Origin: Balneolia bacterium
GTDB taxonomy: Bacteria; Bacteroidota; Rhodothermia; Balneolales; Cyclonatronaceae
Length of the DNA: 9,554 nt
Assembly (NCBI GenBank): GCA_003566395.1
Contig: PXDL01000327.1
Span: 1 to 9,554, forward strand
Reading direction: 5' to 3'
Made by a program: the position numbers and the translations under genes. Under the pieces are notes generated by a model. The model did not search any database. It was not told where the DNA came from and saw only the letters and a program-made list of their open reading frames with translations. Shown piece after piece: positions 1-4,797 of the stretch. Within the stretch, counting starts at the first letter, position 1, and every line of letters begins with the position of its first letter.

Positions 1-693
1 GGTTTGGCAGGCGGCTATTCGCTGGGCGAGGGAATTTCAGCAATGGACGACGTAGCGGCGGCAGTTCTGGATGAGTCGTTCTCCACTACGCTGGCAGGAA
101 CATCACGCGATTTCGAGGAGAGTTCATCAAGCCTGTTGTATGCGTTTTTCCTGGCCATAATCCTTATCTACCTGATTTTATCGGCGCAGTTCGAAAGCTT
201 CCGCGATCCGTTCACCATCCTGTTCACCGTTCCGCTGGCTATCGGCGGTGCGCTGATGTCGCTCTACCTTTTCGGGCAGAGCATCAATATTTTTTCACAG
301 ATAGGTATGATTATGCTCATCGGTCTGGTGACCAAAAACGCCATCTTAATCGTGGAGTTTGCCAATCAGCGCAAAGAAGCCGGGCTGAGCGTGATGGAAG
401 CCATTGAAGACGCGGCAGCGGCCCGATTTCGTCCAATTCTGATGACCAGCTTGTCCACCGTGCTGGGTGTGCTGCCCATTGCCCTTGCTATAGGGGCGGG
501 AAGTGAAAGCCGGGTTTCCATGGGTATTGCTATAATCGGCGGACTGTTGTTTGCCAGTATCCTCACCCTTTATATCATACCGGCCATGTATTCCTTCTTT
601 TCCAAGGAAGGCGCCAATACCCTGATCGATCCGGATGATTACGATCTTGAAGTGAAGCCGGTGCGTAAACCTCAGGCTGAACCTGTCTCCTGA
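1..693 (+). CDS. RND (HAE1/AcrB-like) efflux permease, C-terminal part; 5' end lies outside the window
   Basis: This is the last 230 residues of a proton-driven RND multidrug efflux pump of the inner membrane, which works with a periplasmic adaptor and an outer-membrane channel. The frame is open from base 1, so the gene begins upstream. Visible are the end of the second porter region (about residues 1-40), a transmembrane helix and the loop motif AQFESFRDPF, then the motif LVTKNAILIVEF with its Lys codon at 334-336. That Lys matches the conserved proton-relay lysine of AcrB (K940). Next come the cytoplasmic-loop motif RFRPILMTSLSTVLGVLP and two last helices. The C-terminal tail is short, hydrophilic and acidic, then basic. 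The full protein would be about 1050 residues, and adaptor and TolC-like genes probably lie upstream. It ends just before a strong terminator. Family assignment is secure; the substrate cannot be told. Confidence 0.95.
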   Translation, partial: GLAGGYSLGEGISAMDDVAAAVLDESFSTTLAGTSRDFEESSSSLLYAFFLAIILIYLILSAQFESFRDPFTILFTVPLAIGGALMSLYLFGQSINIFSQIGMIMLIGLVTKNAILIVEFANQRKEAGLSVMEAIEDAAAARFRPILMTSLSTVLGVLPIALAIGAGSESRVSMGIAIIGGLLFASILTLYIIPAMYSFFSKEGANTLIDPDDYDLEVKPVRKPQAEPVS

Positions 694-721
694 TATCTGA
701 ATCGTATCCTCGGAAAAAAAC

Positions 722-757
722 AAAAGGGCTGTGCATGTTCGATGCGCAGCCCTTTTT
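722..757. terminator. Bidirectional Rho-independent terminator between convergent genes
   Basis: A 15-bp stem (722-736 paired with 742-756, one G-T wobble, core AAAGGGCTG) closes a 5-base loop (GTTCG). On the + strand it runs into a T-tract (753-757). On the - strand the A-rich stretch 714-725 becomes a long, once-interrupted T-tract. It therefore serves both the RND gene ending at 693 and the minus-strand gene ending at 780. This is the clearest terminator in the window. Confidence 0.92.
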
Positions 758-779
758 GCGTTGAAAATAGAGTGAGGTG

Positions 780-1151
780 TCAGCCAACGTTTTTAGGTTG
801 CTGATTCGTTTTGAGCGATCCCAGCCTGTATAGAACCTGATCGGAAAGCTTGCTTAAGAGTTGATTGCGTCGGCGTTCTTCAAGGTCGTCGAGAAGCTGG
901 ACGAGCTCGGAAGCGTGGAGGTCTTCGGCAGCTTCAGCGAGTACGGAAGGCTCAATTCCATTAATAAATCGAATTCGCTTTTGCCCTTCGAGGACAAGCA
1001 ATAACGAGATTATTTCATCAGGATCGGCCTGATTTGCGTACTGAATAATTTTTTCAGTTTCAAGATTGTAGCAGGCGTTTTTCAGCTCGTAAAGATTGGT
1101 GAAATCATACAGCTCGGCACTGCCGCTTTTGAGATAGGATAAGGTGTTCAT
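780..1151 (-). CDS. Small soluble protein resembling a stand-alone MgtE N-terminal (FliG-like) domain
   Basis: This encodes 123 residues with no signal peptide or membrane segment. From about residue 40 it is a series of short amphipathic helices, with stretches such as ADPDEIISLLLVLEGQKRIR and LHASELVQLLDDLEERRRNQ. This alternation of Leu/Ala-rich helices with acidic-Pro turns is the pattern of the MgtE intracellular N domain, a superhelix related to FliG. The MgtE encoded at 1919-3268 has the same pattern in its first 130 residues. No CBS domains and no channel helices follow, so it cannot transport on its own. The ATG at 1149-1151 is fixed by an in-frame stop three codons upstream (TGA at 1158-1160). 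No Shine-Dalgarno sequence is visible and the start sits directly against a 12-bp inverted repeat. It might bind or modulate MgtE or act as a scaffold; that is a guess. The gene looks real; the domain call rests on pattern similarity only. Confidence 0.72.
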   Translation of the reverse strand: MNTLSYLKSGSAELYDFTNLYELKNACYNLETEKIIQYANQADPDEIISLLLVLEGQKRIRFINGIEPSVLAEAAEDLHASELVQLLDDLEERRRNQLLSKLSDQVLYRLGSLKTNQQPKNVG

Positions 1152-1202
1152 GATACATCAAATTTAACTGTTGGGAGAGCTGAGATCCATATTTGATGTA
1201 TC
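1152..1202 (-). repeat. Perfect 12-bp inverted repeat abutting the start of the MgtE-N-like gene
   Basis: The arms GATACATCAAAT (1152-1163) and ATTTGATGTATC (1191-1202) are exact reverse complements separated by 27 bases. The proximal arm touches the minus-strand ATG at 1151. In RNA this would be a hairpin holding the whole ribosome-binding region; in DNA it could be a paired operator. The minus strand also reads TAAATTTG at 1166-1159, which fits the Bacteroidota -7 box TAnnTTTG; if used, it would give an almost leaderless message and place one operator arm on the promoter. The 27-base spacer, read on the minus strand, is exactly ATG, seven codons and TAA. Function is inferred; the repeat itself is certain. 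Confidence 0.6.
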
Positions 1203-1813
1203 TACAGGCTAAAGCATAAGATCAGCACCAAATAAGGTTATCAACTCCCGTTACAGAGGAAAAAACCAAAGGCATATACATGCCGATTATAAGGTTCGTC
1301 CATAGTTTAACGGGTTGATTTATAGAAAGTTGACTTCTTTAACGAAGTTAGCTTGTAAATAGTTTGTTGTCAAGGATACGGTTCAAAAATTAAACATAAC
1401 GTAATCCTGAATGTGTATAACTTTGCATTTCGCTTTTTCTAAGTACAGTAAATATAGCGTGATAAGTTTTTATTATGTAATTATTAAATTCTTCATCTAA
1501 CCGTGTAATCTTTATACGGCCCGACCTCTGTGAAGCTTTGTGCGGCAAAAATTTACTCGTCTGCCGATGCTGAAATGTTCGCAAGTTGTGCCTCCTCCGG
1601 AGTGAAGAATACAGCCGGAGCGAGTTGATTTAATATAAAGATTCTGTATTTTTGGAAGCTGTACACAGCACGGTTAAACCAACTTAATGAAAGCGCAAAT
1701 TTCTGCCTTACCGGGCTTTGCAGCATGCCGTGTTGTTAACAAGATATCGGATGTAAATGGACGAAAGTAGTAGTCGCAGGGCTATTCTAAATATTAATTC
1801 GGTTTTCGCTTCT
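1203..1813. other. Long AT-rich intergenic region, no convincing gene
   Basis: About 610 bases between the divergent MgtE-N-like and mgtE genes. I find no tRNA, known riboswitch or recognisable domain. It holds a small hairpin (GGCAT 1271-1275 with ATGCC 1280-1284), a 10-bp palindrome TTGTTAACAA (1733-1742; such palindromes are expected several times by chance here), and a TAACTTTG match to the Bacteroidota -7 box at 1418-1425 without a good -33 element. The promoter for mgtE must lie here or just upstream of its leader, but I cannot place it with confidence. Confidence 0.5.
1390..1584 (-). CDS. Doubtful small ORF (64 residues) with a strong Shine-Dalgarno-like sequence
   Basis: A TTG start (1582-1584) lies six bases after GGAGGAGG on the minus strand (1591-1598), a better Shine-Dalgarno match than any real gene here has. 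The product is basic and polar with no recognisable domain, signal or membrane helix. A 6-bp inverted repeat (1595-1600 with 1615-1620) overlaps the Shine-Dalgarno sequence. Base composition matches the intergenic background, and sequence recognition gives no support. It is most likely a chance ORF. Confidence 0.15.
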   Translation of the reverse strand: MRTFQHRQTSKFLPHKASQRSGRIKITRLDEEFNNYIIKTYHAIFTVLRKSEMQSYTHSGLRYV

Positions 1814-1916
1814 CTGCAAGTTTTCTGCCACAGGTTAATGCAGCGTGTGGGCACGTTGTAATACTCGTTCGGCATCCTTGCAGCAGATGCCTTAAGCCTA
1901 TCTTAAACTGAACGAG
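1814..1916 (+). promoter_or_regulatory. Structured mgtE leader: candidate cis-regulatory RNA with three-way junction and possible pseudoknot
   Basis: Directly before mgtE, four helices can form almost without gaps. One hairpin pairs 1839-1847 with 1852-1860 (9 bp, two G-U, loop TGGG). After three bases a closing stem pairs 1864-1870 (CTCGTTC) with 1910-1916 (GAACGAG). Inside it, and contiguous with it, are a 6-bp hairpin (1871-1876 with 1886-1891) and a 5-bp hairpin (1892-1896 with 1902-1906), making a three-way junction. The 9-base loop of the first inner hairpin contains CTTGCAG (1877-1883), fully complementary to CTGCAAG at 1814-1820, so a 7-bp pseudoknot is possible. A rival stem, 1826-1832 with 1846-1853 (one bulge), would break the 1839-1860 hairpin. 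The closing stem ends two bases before the ATG, so it covers the ribosome-binding region. I do not recognise the M-box or another known riboswitch. Pairings are seen; function and ligand are inferred. Confidence 0.5.
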
Positions 1917-1918
1917 CT

Positions 1919-3268
1919 ATGAAGAACACCTACACTGAACGTCTTGATTCCGTTTTGAACAACGGGGTTACAGATGAGGAGTTTCACGAGATTTGTAATG
2001 CGGTTCATCCTACGATTCTCGCGTCCCGTATTTCCGAGCTTGAGCCTGAACGCGCAAAATTTATTCTCGATAAACTCTCTATCGATCAGGTAGCGGCCAT
2101 TTTCAGCCACTTCAGAAAAGTGCAATCCAGAGAGATAGCTGCTTTATATCCCGATGAAGTTCTTGCCGACATCATCGAGAAAATGCCTCATGATGACCGC
2201 GTGGACCTGGTTCGTCAAATTCCTGTTGAACAACGCGAGACGCTGCTTTCGAAAATTCAAAAAGTGGAGCGTGAAGACATTTTACGCCTCAGCAGGTATG
2301 AAGAGGAAACGGCCGGCGCGGTCATGACCTCCGATTATATGGTGCTTACCGAAAACATGACGGTGGAAGAAGCACTGAATAAAATCCGGAAAGTGGCCAA
2401 AGATCGTGAGACCATCTACAACGCCTATGTAGTACACGAAACCAAACGGCTGCTCGGAATTGTATCGCTCAAAGACCTGATTCTTTTCGCTCCCAACGCG
2501 CGTATCAGCGAGGTGATGTTTACCGATGTAATTTTCGCAAGAGTTGATGAAGATCAGGAAATCGTTGCCAACCGCCTCAGTGAATACGATCTGCTTGCAT
2601 TGCCTGTTGTTGATGAGCATAACCGAATGGTGGGTATCATCACCTTCGATGACGTTATGGACGTGCGGAAAGAAGAGGCCACCGAAGATTTTCATAAAAT
2701 GGGTTCTGTCGGGCTGATGGGCGTTAGCCTGAAAGACGCCTCAATTCCGTTTCTGATCATGAAACGCGTCCCCTGGCTGTTGGTCCTCGTATTTATGAAC
2801 ATTTTCTCCGGAGCAGGTATCGCCTACTTTGAGGATACTATTGAAGCCGTTGTAGCCCTGGTTTTTTTCCTCCCGCTTTTGATTGATAGCGGCGGTAATG
2901 CCGGTTCACAGGCTTCCACTCTTATGGTTCGCGCCCTGGCTACAGGTGAGGTGAAAATCCGGGACTGGTTTAAGCTTTTCAGCAAGGAAATCTTCGTGGC
3001 TGTGGCCATCGGTATTATTATGGGATTGGCCGTATCGCTTATCGGTATTTTCAGAGCCGGGCCGGAAGTTGCGGTTGTGGTTTCCCTGACGATGATTTGC
3101 TGTGTAATGGTAGGAAGTTTGCTGGGTATGTCGCTGCCGTTTCTGCTTCAAAAGTTCAACTTCGACCCCGCAACGGCTTCCGCACCATTGATTACCTCTC
3201 TCGCCGATATTGCAGGCGTTGTGATGTACTTCAGTATTGCAACCTGGTATTTGTCGGATAAACTGTAA
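1919..3268 (+). CDS. mgtE: Magnesium channel/transporter MgtE
   Basis: MgtE is a homodimeric, Mg2+-gated inner-membrane channel for Mg2+ uptake. The 449 residues match the family length (about 450) and order. A helical N domain (about 1-130) is followed by a CBS pair (about 133-255, starting at the AGAVMTSDY motif, with LLGIVSLKDLI and MVGIITFDDVMDV at the ends of the two CBS units). Next come a connecting plug helix (about 256-282) and five membrane helices (about 285-445). Signature motifs are LLIDSGGNAGSQ (321-331) and FDPATASAPLITSLADIAG (415-433). Asp430 occupies the place of the pore aspartate known from characterised MgtE channels. In this family low cytosolic Mg2+ loosens the N and CBS domains and opens the pore. 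The gene starts two bases after a foldable leader and lacks a clear Shine-Dalgarno sequence, suggesting post-transcriptional control. Nothing appears truncated. Confidence 0.96.
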   Translation: MKNTYTERLDSVLNNGVTDEEFHEICNAVHPTILASRISELEPERAKFILDKLSIDQVAAIFSHFRKVQSREIAALYPDEVLADIIEKMPHDDRVDLVRQIPVEQRETLLSKIQKVEREDILRLSRYEEETAGAVMTSDYMVLTENMTVEEALNKIRKVAKDRETIYNAYVVHETKRLLGIVSLKDLILFAPNARISEVMFTDVIFARVDEDQEIVANRLSEYDLLALPVVDEHNRMVGIITFDDVMDVRKEEATEDFHKMGSVGLMGVSLKDASIPFLIMKRVPWLLVLVFMNIFSGAGIAYFEDTIEAVVALVFFLPLLIDSGGNAGSQASTLMVRALATGEVKIRDWFKLFSKEIFVAVAIGIIMGLAVSLIGIFRAGPEVAVVVSLTMICCVMVGSLLGMSLPFLLQKFNFDPATASAPLITSLADIAGVVMYFSIATWYLSDKL

Positions 3269-3284
3269 ACGGGTAAAGTCGGTC

Positions 3285-3322
3285 ATCGCCGGGCGGCTGA
3301 GCTGATATTCTTTTCCGGCGAT
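3285..3322 (+). terminator. Possible hairpin terminator or 3' structure after mgtE
   Basis: A perfect 8-bp GC-rich inverted repeat, ATCGCCGG (3285-3292) with CCGGCGAT (3315-3322), lies 17 bases after the mgtE stop. An overlapping, mutually exclusive 6-bp hairpin pairs 3313-3318 with 3326-3331. Neither is followed by a T-run, so intrinsic termination is uncertain. A T-rich run (3428-3438) occurs further down, without a good stem before it. Confidence 0.3.
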
Positions 3323-3478
3323 AAACCGGAATTCATGTGTATGTGAGAATTTATCATAAATCAGCGGAGAATATCGCATCAGCAACTATCGCAAAAAGAA
3401 CAAAATTCCGGAACGCGGCCTGCCGACTTTTTTCTTTTATATTATCATCTGCAAGCTATCAGCAGGCTCAGCGTTGGT

Positions 3479-3507
3479 TTTACCATAAAGTAATCCGGGA
3501 TTATAAA
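3479..3507 (+). promoter_or_regulatory. Weak candidate promoter for the cyclo-ligase gene
   Basis: TTTACC (3479-3484) and TATAAA (3502-3507) are 17 bases apart, matching four and five of six positions of the sigma-70-type boxes. Transcription would start only a few bases before the ATG at 3520. No typical Bacteroidota -33/-7 pair stands out in the 251-base gap. This call is tentative because AT-rich matches arise easily by chance. Confidence 0.25.
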
Positions 3508-3519
3508 TAATAAAGACCC

Positions 3520-4098
3520 ATGCCCGACATTCAGGAGCAGAAACAACAGATCAGACGGCAGGCTTTACAGCTGCGCAACAGCCTTGACACGGAAACGTAT
3601 CTGGCCGGAAGTCTCAAGATTGAACAGCGCCTTCTTGAGCTGGATGAGGTTAAATCAGCAAAAGTCGTCCATATTTATTCGGCCATGGAAAACAGGTTTG
3701 AAGTCCGCACGGCCGGATTGATTCAGCACTTTCTCGACACAGGTAAAACCGTGGTGGTTCCTGTGATGGAGTTCGGAACGGGGCGAACTCTCAAACATAC
3801 GAAGGTCGGACCCGATACGAAATGGCACACCAATAAATGGGGCGTAAAAGAACCGGAAAAAGGAGAAGAGGTAGATCCGGCTGAAATTGACCTGGTCATA
3901 CTTCCGGTTGTAGCGGCTGACGAAAAACGCAATCGCATAGGCTATGGGAAAGGGTATTACGATACGTTTTTAGAGGAAACCGACGCGTTTCGGGCAGGAC
4001 TGGTATTTGAAATCAATATCGTAAAGTCGGTACCTGCCGAAACCCACGATAAAGTCCTTGATGTTCTGATCACCGAGAAGAGAATCATCGGACGGTAA
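3520..4098 (+). CDS. 5-formyltetrahydrofolate cyclo-ligase (5,10-methenyltetrahydrofolate synthetase)
   Basis: This cytoplasmic enzyme uses ATP to convert 5-formyltetrahydrofolate into 5,10-methenyltetrahydrofolate, returning this inhibitory folate to the one-carbon pool. The 192 residues equal the usual family length. Near the N terminus the basic helix QQIRRQALQLRNSL fits the family's conserved K/R nucleotide-contacting region. Further on are VVVPVM (78-83), the GVKEP variant of the usual G-(I/V)-x-EP motif (108-112), and IDLVILPVVAAD (123-134). The diagnostic RNRIGYGKGYYDTFL (137-151) and the end motif VLDVLITEK (179-187) complete the fold. The ATG at 3520 fits this N terminus; there is no clear Shine-Dalgarno sequence before it. 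The gene stands alone, 251 bases after mgtE and about 700 before the next certain gene, and is probably expressed by itself. E. coli's homologue is ygfA (fau). Confidence 0.95.
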   Translation: MPDIQEQKQQIRRQALQLRNSLDTETYLAGSLKIEQRLLELDEVKSAKVVHIYSAMENRFEVRTAGLIQHFLDTGKTVVVPVMEFGTGRTLKHTKVGPDTKWHTNKWGVKEPEKGEEVDPAEIDLVILPVVAADEKRNRIGYGKGYYDTFLEETDAFRAGLVFEINIVKSVPAETHDKVLDVLITEKRIIGR

Positions 4099-4151
4099 TA
4101 TTGGATATTATAACCTGAGTTCGATTAATAATAACCTATTTGGGGATATAA

Positions 4152-4277
4152 ATGCGTCCATTACCGGGGAAGGTATTTTCAAATGGCTCCGATCAATCCG
4201 GCCTTGAAAAACATGCTGCCAACGGATACAGTAAGAATCAGTTTCCCCGGACAACAGTGGTTTTAAATTTTGAATGA
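4152..4277 (+). CDS. Doubtful 41-residue small ORF
   Basis: An ATG at 4152 lies five bases after GGGGA, a passable Shine-Dalgarno sequence, and the frame runs to TGA at 4275-4277. The product is polar (rich in Asn, Ser, Lys and Gln) with no signal peptide, membrane helix or known motif. It overlaps the inverted repeat at 4164-4250, which could instead explain this stretch as a structured RNA. There is no family evidence, so it may be a chance ORF. Confidence 0.18.
   Translation: MRPLPGKVFSNGSDQSGLEKHAANGYSKNQFPRTTVVLNFE
4164..4250 (+). repeat. Nested inverted repeat, possible structured RNA downstream of the cyclo-ligase gene
   Basis: The outer arms CCGGGGAA (4164-4171) and TTCCCCGG (4243-4250) are perfectly complementary. 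Inside, TTTTCAA (4176-4182) pairs with TTGAAAA (4204-4210), and after a two-base bulge 4185-4188 pairs with 4200-4203 (one G-T), closing an 11-base loop. The stem starts 65 bases after the cyclo-ligase stop and is followed by a T-rich but interrupted stretch (4260-4271). It may be a 3'-UTR structure, an imperfect terminator or a small RNA. An 8-bp repeat at this spacing can occur by chance in such a gap, so confidence is modest. Confidence 0.3.
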
Positions 4278-4645
4278 TTGCACGATGTCGATCCCTGAAT
4301 TAGCTTGACTGTTAGTATTGGTTATTAGGTTAAAAAGGGAGGCGTTTCGTTAAGGATCAGATGCCGAATAAAAAAGAAGACGGACAAAAGAACGGTTCGA
4401 AAAACTTTCTCATAGTAGAAAATGGCACATAACACTCCATAATAACGCATAGTGTGTTAACATGATTAAGAGAAGGCTTTGCAAAACCGTTTTTTAACCC
4501 GTCTTCCGCATTGTCACAAAAGTGGAATCCTTGAATCCGAAGTCTTGGGTGTGCAGCGATTTCGTTTTTGCTCCGCGGTAAAATTTGAGCGAAAATCACC
4601 GGTTTATCAACGTCTTTTGAAGTAAAAAAACATATTTTATATATG

Positions 4646-4674
4646 TTGTTATCTGATCTCTAATACAGTATTAT
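4646..4674 (+). promoter_or_regulatory. Candidate promoter for the NlpC/P60-barrel gene
   Basis: TTGTTA (4646-4651) and TATTAT (4669-4674) are separated by exactly 17 bases, matching four and five of six sigma-70 consensus positions. Transcription would start near 4681 and give a leader of about 115 bases before the ATG at 4798. The -35 box touches an AT-only hairpin (4629-4647). The leader has a small CTCT/AGAG hairpin (4713-4716 with 4726-4729) but no known riboswitch. If the host uses the Bacteroidota-type sigma factor this spacing may not be relevant. Confidence 0.35.
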
Positions 4675-4797
4675 CATTAAAATCAATAAACTTAATAAAA
4701 TAGCCTGATCGTCTCTGGGGCGCTGAGAGTTAGTGGTGGGAAGGATTACCATATATGTAGTTCAGTTCAAGCCTGTCGGTCATTAAAATAGAAGCCT

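Larger units (their letters stand above)
4099..4645. other. Long AT-rich intergenic region
   Basis: Roughly 550 bases with no gene I can defend. It contains the nested inverted repeat at 4164-4250, a doubtful 41-codon ORF over it, and a 6-bp inverted repeat (TAACAC 4430-4435 with GTGTTA 4454-4459). It also has an AT-only hairpin (4629-4635 with 4641-4647) which, read on the minus strand, is followed by seven Ts and could weakly stop antisense transcription. A minus-strand open stretch at 4494-4595 looks somewhat protein-like but has no start codon. The area could hold remnants of a decayed gene, but I recognise none. Confidence 0.45.

Noticed and set aside
1418..1425. TAACTTTG, a match to the Bacteroidota -7 promoter box, upstream of mgtE
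   Set aside because: No -33 partner, and nearly 500 bases from the start codon.
1733..1742. Palindrome TTGTTAACAA
   Set aside because: Ten-base palindromes are expected several times by chance in a window of this size.
1203..1918. Possible M-box (ykoK) magnesium riboswitch before mgtE
   Set aside because: I could not recognise the conserved M-box core by eye. The structure seen is a smaller three-way junction directly at the start codon.
4494..4595. Minus-strand open stretch of about 33 codons that looks somewhat protein-like, ending FVTMRKTG
   Set aside because: No start codon, preceded directly by a stop, no recognisable family. It might be a remnant, but it cannot be supported.
4357..4599. 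Minus-strand frame of 80 codons in the 4.1-4.8 kb gap
   Set aside because: GTG start without a Shine-Dalgarno sequence, no domain, composition like the background.
4711..4757. GGGGCGCTGAGAG and a nearby CCTGATC look like pieces of a TPP (THI-box) riboswitch
   Set aside because: The conserved blocks are in the wrong order and the second half (ACCTGAT after CTGAGA, then the GGATAAT-like part) is absent. The downstream gene is also unrelated to thiamine.
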